51,079 bases of DNA, from contig JAGCYX010000032.1 of assembly GCA_017960585.1 (NCBI GenBank), forward strand, positions 1-51,079. The letters run 5' to 3'. Under the pieces are notes generated by a model. The model was not told the DNA's origin. It ran no database searches and saw nothing but the letters and a program-made list of their open reading frames with translations. Below are positions 34,389-42,179 of this stretch, in pieces; the stretch's first letter is position 1; the number at the start of each line of letters is the position of its first letter. This DNA comes from Bacteroidales bacterium (lineage in GTDB: Bacteria > Bacteroidota > Bacteroidia > Bacteroidales > UBA932). The translations under genes were made by a program, and so were the position numbers.

Positions 34389-34901
34389 ATGCAGACTGAT
34401 CGTATTTTACTTCGCCCCTGGCTGGAGAGCGACGCCGAGGCACTATTCAAATACGCCAGCGATCCCGAGGTGGGGCCCCGGGCCGGTTGGCCGCCGCACA
34501 AGAGCGTGGAGGAGAGTCTGGAGATCATCCGGACGGTCTTCAAGGACGCTACGAACACCTGGGCCATCGTTCTGAAAGAGACCGGCGAAGCCATCGGCGC
34601 CATGGGCTACGGCCCTTCCTGCCATTGCAACCTGCCTGCCCGGGAAGGCGAACCCCTTACGGGCTACTGGGTGGCCCGGCCCTATTGGAATCAAGGCATC
34701 TGCACGGAGGCCATGCGCCTGATGCTGGACTATATCCGCCAGACGACGGACATCAAGTCGCTCATCAGCGGCCATTTCATCGACAATCCCGCCTCCGGCC
34801 GCGTCATGGAGAAATGCGGCTTTGTTCCCACGGGCGAGACCGTCGTGGACCCGGAGCAAGGCAAAGACACGCCCATACGCGTATTAAGATTGGAATTATG
34901 A
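34389..34901 (+). CDS. GNAT-family N-acetyltransferase (RimJ/RimL type)
   Basis: The 170-residue protein begins with MQTDRILLRPWLESDAEALF, typical of RimJ/RimL-like acetyltransferases. It contains GYWVARPYWNQGICTEAM, which carries the acetyl-CoA pyrophosphate-binding loop (QG.C.EA), and NPASGRVMEKCGFVPTGE. The substrate is unknown. I chose ATG 34389 because the upstream ATG at 34359 precedes the promoter box. Its stop overlaps the next ATG (ATGA). Confidence 0.85.
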   Translation: MQTDRILLRPWLESDAEALFKYASDPEVGPRAGWPPHKSVEESLEIIRTVFKDATNTWAIVLKETGEAIGAMGYGPSCHCNLPAREGEPLTGYWVARPYWNQGICTEAMRLMLDYIRQTTDIKSLISGHFIDNPASGRVMEKCGFVPTGETVVDPEQGKDTPIRVLRLEL

Positions 34902-35632
34902 CGTTCAACACTTACGGAAACCGGGAGAATCCGTCCCTGCTGCTGATTCCGGGGCTGGGGGTGTCGTACGAGATCTTCCTGCCGCTGATCGATCTGCTGA
35001 AAGATCAATACTTCATCGTGGCCGTCGGCATCGACGGTTTCCTGATCGGCCAGGAGTCCCGGTTTAGCTCCGTCGACGATCAGGCTGCGCAGGCAATCGG
35101 CTATGTCCGGGAGAACCTGAACGGGCATCTGGACGTTGCGTACGGCCTGTCCCTGGGCGGCAAGATCCTGTCCCGGATTCTGGAAAGGAATGAGATCGTC
35201 ATCGACCACGCCATCCTGGACGCCGCTCCCCTTCTCCCCCTTCCCAAATGGAGCGTGGATCCGCTTCGCTATTACCAGAGTCTCAATGTGTGGACCTGCT
35301 ACCATTGGACGGGCTTCTGGAAATGGGTGTTCCATTCCCATTACTTCGACGTACTGCTGGAAGAATGCAAGAAGGTGTGGCCTTCCGGCAAAGGCAAGGC
35401 CGTCCGGGACGGCTACAAGGATGTCTATACCCACAAACTGGAATCCATCCACGGTGCCGACATCCAATTCTGGTACGGCAGCAAGGAAGCCTTCGTGGCC
35501 AAGCCGCAGGCGGAGCATTTGCTCAAGTTGTGCCCCGAAGCCCATGTCGAGCTCTTTCCCGGCATGAATCACGGCCAACTCCTGGTCGACCACCCGGAAG
35601 AAATCGCCCGTAGAATCCTATTAACCCAATGA
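34898..35632 (+). CDS. Alpha/beta hydrolase
   Basis: The protein (244 aa) has no signal peptide. LLLIPGLGVSYEIFLPL supplies the oxyanion loop, VAYGLSLGGKI the nucleophile elbow (Ser in GLSLGG), and ELFPGMNHGQLL the catalytic His, with an Asp expected near the FWYGSKEAFV segment. This is a complete small alpha/beta hydrolase of unknown substrate. It overlaps the preceding GNAT and the following flavoprotein by ATGA junctions, so the three are translationally coupled. Confidence 0.82.
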   Translation: MTFNTYGNRENPSLLLIPGLGVSYEIFLPLIDLLKDQYFIVAVGIDGFLIGQESRFSSVDDQAAQAIGYVRENLNGHLDVAYGLSLGGKILSRILERNEIVIDHAILDAAPLLPLPKWSVDPLRYYQSLNVWTCYHWTGFWKWVFHSHYFDVLLEECKKVWPSGKGKAVRDGYKDVYTHKLESIHGADIQFWYGSKEAFVAKPQAEHLLKLCPEAHVELFPGMNHGQLLVDHPEEIARRILLTQ

Positions 35633-36252
35633 ATATGAAAGTATTACTCATCAACGGAAGTCCCCGCCCCAAGGGTAACACGTCCATTGCTTTGGCCGAG
35701 GTGGCGAGGCAACTGGAGAAGCACGGTATCGACAGCGAGACCGTCTGGATTGGCAAAAAACCTATCCGCGGGTGCATCGCCTGCAACACATGCAAGCAGA
35801 ATCCCGGCGCCTGCGTCTTTGACGACGATGTCTGCAACAGCATCAGCGCCAAGTTCGCGGAATGTGACGCGCTGGTTGTCGGCTCCCCGGTTTACTGGGG
35901 GCAGCCCAACGGCGCGCTGCTCTCCATAATTCAGCGCGCTTTTTATTCCAACGGGGCCAGCATAGCCGGAAAGCCGGCGGCGTCCATCGCCGTCTGCCGC
36001 CGAGGCGGCGCCACGGCATCTTTCGAAACGCTGAACATGCCCTTCCAGATGATGAACATGCCCCTGGTCAGCTCACAGTACTGGAATATCGTCTACGGCC
36101 GCGAACCCGGCCAGGCGGTGCTGGATAAAGAAGGTCTGCAGACCATGCGGACGCTGGCCAACAACATGGCCTGGCTGCTGAAATCCACCGACGGCAAGCC
36201 GGCCCCCGGCCGCGGCGACGAGCCCTGGGAACCGATGCATTTTGTCAGATAA
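35629..36252 (+). CDS. Flavodoxin-like NAD(P)H-dependent FMN oxidoreductase
   Basis: The 207-residue protein opens with VLLINGSPRPKGNTSIALAE, the FMN phosphate-binding loop of the NADPH-dependent FMN reductase/iron-sulfur flavoprotein family. It then has CIACNTCKQNPGACVFDDD (possible Cys cluster or redox site) and ALVVGSPVYWGQPNGALLS. The partner and substrate are unknown. It is the third gene of the GNAT-hydrolase-flavoprotein set and is followed 24 bp later by the truncated membrane protein. Confidence 0.85.
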   Translation: MNMKVLLINGSPRPKGNTSIALAEVARQLEKHGIDSETVWIGKKPIRGCIACNTCKQNPGACVFDDDVCNSISAKFAECDALVVGSPVYWGQPNGALLSIIQRAFYSNGASIAGKPAASIAVCRRGGATASFETLNMPFQMMNMPLVSSQYWNIVYGREPGQAVLDKEGLQTMRTLANNMAWLLKSTDGKPAPGRGDEPWEPMHFVR

Positions 36253-36276
36253 GCATATCGTCAAATCCATCCGAAA

Positions 36277-36585
36277 ATGACCTTCCTGTTAGAGGCCCTC
36301 GTCGCCTGCGCCATTTTCACGCTGTTCGTATTTCTGATGTCCAGGAATCCGATCAAGACCATCTTCAACTATCCCCCTGCCATTATTGAGCGATGCGATC
36401 GATTGGGGTTGGTGGATGCCAGCAACAAGCCCGGCGGGGTGGCGTTCTATGCCAAGAAAGTGACTGCCATGGCGATCTTCGGCATCCTCCTGGGACTGCT
36501 GGTCCGATGTCTAAACGGCTGCACGACATTCTGGTGCGGCGCACTGACCGCCTATGCGTTGTGGATGGTTGTTAAAAGGATTTAA
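36277..36585 (+). CDS. Truncated copy of a conserved membrane protein
   Basis: The protein (102 aa) matches residues 1-95 of the 161-residue protein at 42933-43418 almost residue for residue (FLMSRNPIKTIFNYPPAIIE, LGLVDASNKPGG, GALTAYALW). It then diverges at VVKRI and stops. It loses the last part, which in the intact copy holds DKHFVIPGTEDMTDAYHDYWF and a final helix. The break lies just before the promoter of the ZIP gene. Two membrane helices remain. It may be non-functional or a short isoform; the family function is unknown. Confidence 0.7.
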   Translation: MTFLLEALVACAIFTLFVFLMSRNPIKTIFNYPPAIIERCDRLGLVDASNKPGGVAFYAKKVTAMAIFGILLGLLVRCLNGCTTFWCGALTAYALWMVVKRI

Positions 36586-36590
36586 CTTTG
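36583..36590 (+). promoter_or_regulatory. -7 promoter element TAACTTTG for ZIP gene
   Basis: TAACTTTG is a full match, 18 bp before ATG 36609. The following TCGGAGT resembles the leader at 45270-45278. Confidence 0.6.
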
Positions 36591-36608
36591 TATCGGAGTT
36601 ACTATTCA

Positions 36609-37367
36609 ATGGACAACACTCTTTTTGCTCTACTGATTCCTTTCCTGGGCACGGCGCTCGGAGCGGCTTTCGTTTTCTTCATGAAGAAGGCGATGCCGGA
36701 TCTGCTGCAGAAGATCCTGCTGGGTTTCGCCTCCGGAGTGATGGTAGCTGCCTCCGTATGGTCGCTGCTGATTCCGGGGATGGAACTGGGCGGCATCTGG
36801 CCTGCGACAATCGGCCTTTTGGGCGGTTTTGCCTTCCTATTGTTGATAGACCATATCACCCCGCACCTGCATCCCGTAGGCGGCCCTGAAGGCCCCAAGA
36901 GCAAACTATCCAAGACCACGATGCTTGCTCTGGCCGTTACCATCCACAACTTTCCGGAAGGAATGGCGGTGGGCGTCGCGATAGCCGGCGCGCTGAGTGG
37001 CGGGGCCGGAATGACGGCTGCGGGTGCTTTGGCGCTTTCTTTAGGTATCGCCATCCAGAATGTGCCGGAAGGCGCCATCATCTCCATGCCGCTTCGTGCC
37101 GCAGGAAACAGTCGCTGGAAATCCTTCTGGGTGGGCGCCCTGAGCGGCATCGTCGAGCCCATCGGCGGCGCGCTGGTCATCCTGCTGGCCGCGGCTGTCA
37201 CTCCGATTATGCCGTATCTGCTGGCTTTTGCCGCAGGCGCTATGCTATACGTAGTCGTAGAAGAACTGGTTCCCGAGGCATCTCAGGGGGCCCACTCCAA
37301 TATCGCCACCATGGGCTTTGCCATCGGCTTCGCCCTGATGATGGTACTGGATGTTGTAATGGGATAG
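36609..37367 (+). CDS. ZIP-family divalent metal transporter (ZupT-like)
   Basis: The protein (252 aa) has eight predicted helices with the ZIP metal-binding motifs TIHNFPEGMAVG (helix 4) and IQNVPEGAIISMPL (helix 5). A His-rich loop IDHITPHLHPVGG is present near residues 81-93. GIVEPIGGALV and FAAGAMLYVVVEELVPE complete the fold. It imports zinc and possibly other divalent metals at the inner membrane. A 91-residue remnant of a second copy lies at 41713-41985. The start is ATG 36609 after promoter TAACTTTG. Confidence 0.92.
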   Translation: MDNTLFALLIPFLGTALGAAFVFFMKKAMPDLLQKILLGFASGVMVAASVWSLLIPGMELGGIWPATIGLLGGFAFLLLIDHITPHLHPVGGPEGPKSKLSKTTMLALAVTIHNFPEGMAVGVAIAGALSGGAGMTAAGALALSLGIAIQNVPEGAIISMPLRAAGNSRWKSFWVGALSGIVEPIGGALVILLAAAVTPIMPYLLAFAAGAMLYVVVEELVPEASQGAHSNIATMGFAIGFALMMVLDVVMG

Positions 37368-37381
37368 ATAAAGAGGTTAAT

Positions 37382-37918
37382 ATGGCTAGTAATACTGACT
37401 TCGTACAATACATCATCGACCAGTGCTCCGGTGCTGGAGAGATTGCGGTGAAGAAGATGATGGGAGACTATTGCATCTACTGCGACGGGATCCTGTTCGG
37501 ATTAATCTGCGACAACAACCTGTATATCAAGATGACGGAGGCCGGCGAAGTCGTGCTGGACGAAGTCGTTCTGCGACCGCCCTATCCCAGCGCCCGGGAC
37601 CATTTCTATATCCCGAATGTGGATGACCGGGATTATCTGGCGGACATCATCCGCGCGACGCTGCCGGAACTGAGGACGTCCAAGTCGAAGGCGAAAAGAA
37701 GTGCGGTCAATCGTCAGGTGCCCACTTCCCTGGACGATGCCATTGCGCCCAATATCGTTTGTTCCCAGGACCTGCGGGCTTTCTTCGAGCAGCACCTGGG
37801 CAAGTCGTTCCGGTTCAAGGTCGAATTCCAAAACTGGCTGCGGGAGAATGCCGGTCTCACTTTCCGCGACGCCGTTGAAGCCTATCCCCTTCTGGTGTCC
37901 CGTAAAATGAATAATTGA
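37382..37918 (+). CDS. TfoX N-terminal domain fused to DUF6434-like domain
   Basis: The protein (178 aa) has a TfoX_N domain at about 5-95 (QCSGAGEIAVKKMMGDYCIY, FGLICDNNLYIKMTEAG, VVLRPPYPSARDHFYIPNV), a basic linker (SKSKAKRSA) and a C-terminal helical domain (about 120-176; DLRAFFEQHLGKSFRFKVEF, LTFRDAVEAY) that resembles DUF6434 by memory. TfoX_N proteins in gut bacteria are not proven competence regulators. The ATG is used; the stop overlaps the Gre-factor ATG by 1 bp (TGATG). Confidence 0.78.
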   Translation: MASNTDFVQYIIDQCSGAGEIAVKKMMGDYCIYCDGILFGLICDNNLYIKMTEAGEVVLDEVVLRPPYPSARDHFYIPNVDDRDYLADIIRATLPELRTSKSKAKRSAVNRQVPTSLDDAIAPNIVCSQDLRAFFEQHLGKSFRFKVEFQNWLRENAGLTFRDAVEAYPLLVSRKMNN

Positions 37919-38409
37919 TGGAATACCTGTCAAAACAACGATACGACGAGATTGCGGGTGAATTGAAGCACCTGATCAACGAAGTTTATCCTAAGGTGCA
38001 GGACGAACTCGCGGAAGCCAGCGCCCAGGGGGATCGGAGCGACAATGCGGGATACCGGGAAGCGCGGCGGATCCAGGCGAAGACCATCAGCCGCATCCGT
38101 TTCTTGCAGAAGATCCTGGAGCATTCCCGCGTGATTGACCCCGACGCCCTGCCCAAAGACCGGGTCAGCCTTCTGAGCCTGGTGGAATTCACGAATCTCT
38201 CGACGAATAAACGAATGAAATTCGAGATAGTCAGCCCCCACGAAATGGACCTCGAGGCGGGCAAAATCTCTCTGAAATCGCCGATCGGCGCCGCCTTGAT
38301 GGGCAAGAAGGTCGGCGAAATCGCCGAAGCCAAGGTCCCCTCCGGGATATTGCGTCTGAGAATCGAAAGCATTACGTTCACAAATGACCATGTCAGCAAA
38401 GAAGTATAA
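37918..38409 (+). CDS. GreA/GreB-family transcript cleavage factor
   Basis: The protein (163 aa) has an N-terminal coiled coil with DRSDNAGYREARRIQAKTIS, equivalent to the Gre tip (acidic Asp residues in GDRSDNA), and a C-terminal FKBP-like domain (SLLSLVEFTN, ISLKSPIGAALMGKKVGE, LRIESITF). Gre factors rescue backtracked RNA polymerase. It is embedded in a small run between the TfoX/DUF6434 gene (1-bp overlap) and the patatin gene (26-bp overlap). It could be the housekeeping Gre or an accessory paralog; this cannot be judged from the window. Confidence 0.85.
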   Translation: MEYLSKQRYDEIAGELKHLINEVYPKVQDELAEASAQGDRSDNAGYREARRIQAKTISRIRFLQKILEHSRVIDPDALPKDRVSLLSLVEFTNLSTNKRMKFEIVSPHEMDLEAGKISLKSPIGAALMGKKVGEIAEAKVPSGILRLRIESITFTNDHVSKEV

Positions 38410-39322
38410 ATTGGGAATTGCCTTCAGTGGTGGCGGCGCCAAGGCTGGAGCACATTGCGGGGCTTTGCAGGCCCTTCACGAATATGGTATACGGCCGGAT
38501 GTGGTCTCGGGCACCAGTGCCGGGGCCTTGGTGGCGACGCTTTATTCCGCCGGTTTCTCGCCCCGGCAGATGATAGAACTGTTTCAGGGGTTGAACTTTT
38601 TCAAGGATATCGTTACGCCTTCCGTCCCCAAAGGCGGCCTGTTCGATTCCCGTCCGCTCGTGGAGATTATTCGAAAGAATTTGCCCTATTCCCGTTTGGA
38701 GGCTCTTCCAATCCCGACATATCTGGTCGCTTCCGACTTGGAGCATGGCGTTCCGAAAGTTTTCTCCAAGGGCGACATTGCTCCGAGAGTGGTTGCGTCC
38801 TGTTCCATCCCTGTAATCTTCCGCCCCATGAGCATCAACGGTGTCCATTATGTAGACGGAGGGGCCTTCCAGAATCTTCCTGTTTCTGCAATCAGGGATA
38901 AGTGCGAGACTGTGATAGCACTCAGCCTTAATCACCTTGAGGAAGATAAATACAAAGACAACCTCATTTCTGTGGCTTACCGTTCGTTCCTGATGATGAT
39001 GGTTTCGAATGTGGCTTCTGATACGGCGCAGGCAGATTTGTTTATTGAACTGGACACCTACGGCTGTACTGCCTACGATATGTCCCGCATCGAAGAGTTG
39101 TTCTTCAGAGGCTATGACAGCGCAGTGAAAGTCCTCGAGGAAAAAGGGTATAAGCGTGTCCTGCCCAGGGAGGAGATCGTTTTCCCGAAGAAGAAACATC
39201 TGGCTGAAGAAGTGGAGAACTATGAAATAGTCCTCAAGAACAAGGTTAAAAGCGGAGTATCTGCCCTCAAAGCCATCAAGTCCGCCAAAGGAAAAAGAGT
39301 GCGTAATGCAGATAATTTATAG
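38384..39322 (+). CDS. Patatin-like phospholipase (RssA type)
   Basis: The 312-residue protein has the patatin set: oxyanion loop FSGGGAKAGAH, nucleophile GTSAGALVA (Ser near 45) and the Asp of VDGGAFQN near 165. These form a Ser-Asp dyad for lipid acyl hydrolysis. There is no signal peptide, so it acts in the cytoplasm or at the inner membrane. The C terminus is Lys-rich (KAIKSAKGKR). The start overlaps the Gre-factor gene by 26 bp; ATG 38390 is an alternative. Confidence 0.9.
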   Translation: MTMSAKKYKLGIAFSGGGAKAGAHCGALQALHEYGIRPDVVSGTSAGALVATLYSAGFSPRQMIELFQGLNFFKDIVTPSVPKGGLFDSRPLVEIIRKNLPYSRLEALPIPTYLVASDLEHGVPKVFSKGDIAPRVVASCSIPVIFRPMSINGVHYVDGGAFQNLPVSAIRDKCETVIALSLNHLEEDKYKDNLISVAYRSFLMMMVSNVASDTAQADLFIELDTYGCTAYDMSRIEELFFRGYDSAVKVLEEKGYKRVLPREEIVFPKKKHLAEEVENYEIVLKNKVKSGVSALKAIKSAKGKRVRNADNL

Positions 39323-39352
39323 TTTTTCGTGATCTTTGTTGTCTAACGGGTG

Positions 39353-39360
39353 TAGATTCG
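39353..39360 (+). promoter_or_regulatory. -7-like element TAGATTCG 4 bp before sigma-factor start
   Basis: TAGATTCG is one mismatch from TAnnTTTG and ends 4 bp before ATG 39365. Confidence 0.4.
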
Positions 39361-39364
39361 ACAA

Positions 39365-39847
39365 ATGATGGATAACAAAGAACAAGTTTTCACCCAATTG
39401 GTCCGGGAGCATAAGAGCACCATCTATTCGGTGTGCTATATGTTCTCGAAGGACACGGATGAGATTGACGACCTCTTCCAGGAGATTCTGATCAGGCTCT
39501 GGAAGGGTTACGATTCTTTCCGCGCGGAGTCTGATGTCCGGACCTGGATTTACCGTGTGGCGCTGAACTGCTGCCTCAATGCCGACAAGAAACGCCGGCG
39601 AGGCGGCGAGCGGGTGCCATTGAGCGTGGACATCGATCCCTTTGAGGATACGGACGACCGGGCGCTGCAGACCAAGCGCCTGTATGCCCGTATCAATCAG
39701 TTGGGACTGGTGGACCGCGGCATCATCCTCCTCTGGCTCGAAGGCCTGAGTTATGAGGAGATCGGGGCCATCATGGGCATCTCGGTGAAGAATGTTTCTT
39801 TCCAACTGCATCGGATCAAAGAAGAACTCAAAAAGTCCAATCTTTAA
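39365..39847 (+). CDS. ECF-family RNA polymerase sigma factor
   Basis: The 160-residue protein has region 2 (IYSVCYMFSKDTDEIDDLFQEILIRLWKG, AESDVRTWIYRVALN) and region 4 (LVDRGIILLWLEGLSYEEIG, GISVKNVSFQLHRIKEEL). Region 3 is absent, as expected for ECF sigma factors. It starts a four-gene-like set with a downstream 197-aa multi-pass membrane protein (11-bp gap), which could be its anti-sigma or sensor, and a 118-aa protein. No canonical anti-sigma zinc motif is seen. Confidence 0.9.
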   Translation: MMDNKEQVFTQLVREHKSTIYSVCYMFSKDTDEIDDLFQEILIRLWKGYDSFRAESDVRTWIYRVALNCCLNADKKRRRGGERVPLSVDIDPFEDTDDRALQTKRLYARINQLGLVDRGIILLWLEGLSYEEIGAIMGISVKNVSFQLHRIKEELKKSNL

Positions 39848-39858
39848 TCACTCGTGCC

Positions 39859-40452
39859 ATGAATCAGGAAGAACGCAATATCGATCAGGAACTGGAACTG
39901 ATGCGGCAGGACTATGCCGCGCTCAAAGAGCGGTTCGACAAGCAGCAGATTATCAACGATCATCTGATGCAGAATGCGATGAAAAAAGATGTGAAGCGGT
40001 TGTTCCTATCCAAAAAATCGGTACCCGCTGTAATTGCATTATTCATCATCGCAGTCATCTTATGTTATGTCCAGGGATTTGAGTGGTGGGTTCCGCTTTC
40101 CCTCATCATTTATGGGATACTGACCATCCCGGGTATCTTTTGGGTATACAAGGGAATCCGGGAAGAAGATATTTACAATGGCGACATCCTGTCAACGACA
40201 GAAGCTCTGCGAAAGTTTAAAAATAGGTATGTCGTCCTGGTGACGAGTATCTGTATCCTTTTCTTTGCTTTCGTGATTGTTGCGACCCTCTATATGACTT
40301 CGATGAACATCAGCACCGAACTGATGTGGAGAAGAGGGATTGTTATTGCTCTCCTGTGCGTGGGGACACTGGCACTGGAGTATTACTCCGCCAAGCGCTT
40401 GTTGAGTTCCTGCGACGCCATCATCGAGCGACTGAAAATGAAAGACGAATAA
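39859..40452 (+). CDS. Four-helix membrane protein linked to ECF sigma factor
   Basis: The protein (197 aa) has an N-terminal coiled coil (about 5-45, IDQELELMRQDYAALKERFD) and then two pairs of membrane helices (about 52-70 and 78-95; 126-146 and 158-176). The layout, an N-terminal cytoplasmic coil plus membrane helices directly after an ECF gene, suggests regulation of that sigma factor, but no anti-sigma domain is recognised. The next gene starts 1 bp after its stop. Confidence 0.72.
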   Translation: MNQEERNIDQELELMRQDYAALKERFDKQQIINDHLMQNAMKKDVKRLFLSKKSVPAVIALFIIAVILCYVQGFEWWVPLSLIIYGILTIPGIFWVYKGIREEDIYNGDILSTTEALRKFKNRYVVLVTSICILFFAFVIVATLYMTSMNISTELMWRRGIVIALLCVGTLALEYYSAKRLLSSCDAIIERLKMKDE

Positions 40453-40453
40453 G

Positions 40454-40810
40454 ATGGAAGATTTTATCATCAGAGAGATTGACCGCCTGGGCGAGATGCT
40501 GCTGCTGATAGCCCGGAAGCTGGGCCTGCTGGACGGCGATACGCCGGACTATTCCATGACGGACGTCAAGGATGAGTTCGGCAAAGCCGGCTGCCCGATC
40601 GACCTGGAGGCGCTTCTGAAGCAGGAGAACCCTGTCTGGTATCTCGTGGAAAAGGAGAAACTGTCCGACCATGGTTTGGAAACCATGATAGACATCATCT
40701 TCCATTCAGACCTGGACGAGGAAATGAAACAAGCCCTGCTCAGCGATGCCCTTGCGTACTTGGACGGGAAAGGATATTTCTCCTTCCGGCTCCATTCTTT
40801 AATACAATAA
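40454..40810 (+). CDS. Small hypothetical helical protein in ECF run
   Basis: The 118-residue protein is soluble and mostly helical: FIIREIDRLGEMLLLIARKL, an acidic middle, GLETMIDIIFHSDLDEEM and ALLSDALAYLDGKGYFSF. I do not recognise a DUF with confidence. It begins 1 bp after the four-helix membrane protein stop and is probably cotranscribed with the sigma factor. A partner or adaptor role would be a guess. Confidence 0.65.
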   Translation: MEDFIIREIDRLGEMLLLIARKLGLLDGDTPDYSMTDVKDEFGKAGCPIDLEALLKQENPVWYLVEKEKLSDHGLETMIDIIFHSDLDEEMKQALLSDALAYLDGKGYFSFRLHSLIQ

Positions 40811-40833
40811 CACATAACCCGATTGTCAGGGAA

Positions 40834-40861
40834 TATATGTATCTTTAGACCGATAAACCGG
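40834..40861 (+). promoter_or_regulatory. Promoter-leader module copy A (TATCTTTA plus GACCGATAAACCGG)
   Basis: The segment contains the -7-like box TATCTTTA at 40840-40847 and TTTAGACCGATAAACCGG at 40844-40861. It closely matches 45246-45275. Both precede small membrane-protein genes. Confidence 0.55.
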
Positions 40862-40876
40862 AATTAACACTATACA

Positions 40877-41257
40877 ATGGCTCTTAAAACTCCTCGTACT
40901 GCTATGCTGATTGCTATCGTTATTATCGCTGTCTCTTTCCTTGGTGTGGTGGGTGTTATGCTGGCCTATTGGCCGAAAGGCATCTCGGTCGACGAGAACA
41001 ACATAATCCAGTTGAGCACGTATCTAGGCAAGCCGCAACTTATTCCTATTGATGAGATATCCATCACCGAAATTCCAGAGGGTTTGTTGAGCCATCTGAT
41101 CAGGACCAACGGCATGAGCCTTGGAAAAATCAACTATGGCCACTTCAAGAACACAAAAACCGGGCAGAAGATGTTTCTCTATCTCACCGGTAAGGATAAT
41201 ATAATCTGCTTCACTTACAATGGGGAGTTATATGTTGTCGATGATTGGCGACAGTAG
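40877..41257 (+). CDS. Small membrane-anchored protein with PH-like domain
   Basis: The protein (126 aa) has one N-terminal membrane helix (about 9-32, AMLIAIVIIAVSFLGVVGVM). A beta-rich soluble part follows, YWPKGISVDENNIIQLSTYL, PIDEISITEIPEGLLSHLI and MFLYLTGKDNIICFTY, with the spacing of bacterial PH-like (bPH) domains. The assignment is tentative. Its leader is one of two copies of the GACCGATAAA module. Confidence 0.65.
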   Translation: MALKTPRTAMLIAIVIIAVSFLGVVGVMLAYWPKGISVDENNIIQLSTYLGKPQLIPIDEISITEIPEGLLSHLIRTNGMSLGKINYGHFKNTKTGQKMFLYLTGKDNIICFTYNGELYVVDDWRQ

Positions 41258-41311
41258 TTAAATCCCGATTTATGGACATCATCCTATGCTGAATGCCATC
41301 TAATCAATAAT

Positions 41312-41653
41312 ATGAAAAAAATTATTGCCATCTGTGGGCTTGACTGTACAAAGTGTGACGCATATATCGCCACGAAGAATGATGACCAGGCACTTCGGGA
41401 GAAGACGGCAAAGTTGTGGTCCGAATTGAACAATGCTCCCATTCAGCCGGAGCACATCAACTGCGACGGTTGTCGTGAAAACGGACGGAAAACCGTATTC
41501 TGTGACCGCTTGTGCCCGGTCCGTCAGTGCGCTTTAAGCAAAGGATTTGAGACTTGCGGTGATTGCCCGGAAAAGGACTCCTGCCCCAAGGTCGGCGCCA
41601 TTTGGCAGCACAATCCCCAGGCAAAGGAGAACCTTCGTCAATCTATTTCATAG
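41312..41653 (+). CDS. DUF3795 Cys-rich protein
   Basis: The protein (113 aa) has nine Cys residues in the DUF3795 pattern: IAICGLDCTKCDAYIAT at the N terminus, INCDGCRENG, VFCDRLCPVRQCALSKGFETCGDCPEKDSCP. The spacing implies two or more zinc or Fe-S sites. DUF3795 proteins are common single-gene cassettes in gut bacteria with no proven function. The next sequence is debris of two other genes. Confidence 0.88.
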   Translation: MKKIIAICGLDCTKCDAYIATKNDDQALREKTAKLWSELNNAPIQPEHINCDGCRENGRKTVFCDRLCPVRQCALSKGFETCGDCPEKDSCPKVGAIWQHNPQAKENLRQSIS

Positions 41654-41719
41654 TTTTCCTTGCATTTCTTTGCGTTTTGCCTCGTAGTAGTCGTGGCGGG
41701 CAGGATTCTCCGGGAACCA
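41648..41719 (-). pseudogene. C-terminal tail of an unidentified minus-strand gene
   Basis: A 24-residue minus-strand frame, GWFPENPARHDYYEAK then RKEMQGKL, ends in TGA at 41648-41650. It abuts the ZIP remnant head-on at about 41713. It reads like a protein C terminus (charged, amphipathic) but has no start. It is probably a leftover from the rearrangement that also cut the second ZIP copy. The length is too short for a family call. Confidence 0.3.
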
Positions 41720-41985
41720 GCCGCTGGAAAGCATTTGGGATCGGCAGTCTCAGCGGCATCGTCGAGCCGATTGGTGGAGCGCTGGTACTTTTGCTTGCAT
41801 CTACAGTCACTCCCCTGATGCCGTATCTGCTGGCCTTCGCTGCAGGCGCCATGCTCTATGTGGTCATTGAAGAATTGATTCCGGAGACGGCCGAGGGTAA
41901 ACACTCAAATTTGGGCACCATCGGCTTTGCGCTTGGTTTTGCGCTTATGATGGTGCTGGATGTTGTGATGAGGGAGCCACGCTGA
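41713..41985 (+). pseudogene. C-terminal remnant of a second ZIP transporter
   Basis: The 91 codons from 41713 (GTSRWKAFGIGSLSGIVEPI, FAAGAMLYVVIEELIPET, LGFALMMVLDVVM) match residues about 165-252 of the ZIP protein at 36609-37367, at both protein and nucleotide level, with many synonymous differences. The metal motifs HNFPEG and QNVPEG are absent, so it cannot transport. No start codon with a leader is associated. It is half of a decayed duplication whose other member is the membrane protein at 42933. Confidence 0.85.
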
Positions 41986-42014
41986 GCGACTTTCGCAACC
42001 GGGTTGCAGAAGAA

Positions 42015-42179
42015 ATGCCGTATCTTTGTACCCGAAAGGAAGTGCTGCTAATACTTCTGACAATCTGGGGCTTGACGGGCGTTAAAGCGCTGATATTCAG
42101 CGTCTATGAGGACGTCATTCTCCTGTTGGCCGGATTATTTGGCGTATGGTTGATTATACAGTATTTCTATGGTTTATAA
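42015..42179 (+). CDS. Possible 54-residue membrane micro-ORF before the MBL gene
   Basis: The frame from ATG 42015 to TAA 42179 encodes MPYLCTRKEV and then two hydrophobic stretches (LLILLTIWGLTGVKALIFS and VILLLAGLFGVWLIIQYF). It overlaps the MBL-hydrolase ATG (42169) by 11 bp. A -7-like box TATCTTTG lies at 42021-42028, inside the ATG frame, so the real start may be GTG 42042 (AAGGA just upstream; 45 aa). It may be a small membrane protein coupled to the MBL gene, or a non-coding hydrophobic frame. Confidence 0.4.
   Translation: MPYLCTRKEVLLILLTIWGLTGVKALIFSVYEDVILLLAGLFGVWLIIQYFYGL

Noticed and set aside
36277-36585. Sequencing frameshift as the cause of the short membrane protein
   Set aside because: After the divergence point the downstream sequence does not encode the missing C terminus in any frame; it runs straight into the ZIP promoter, so it is a real truncation.
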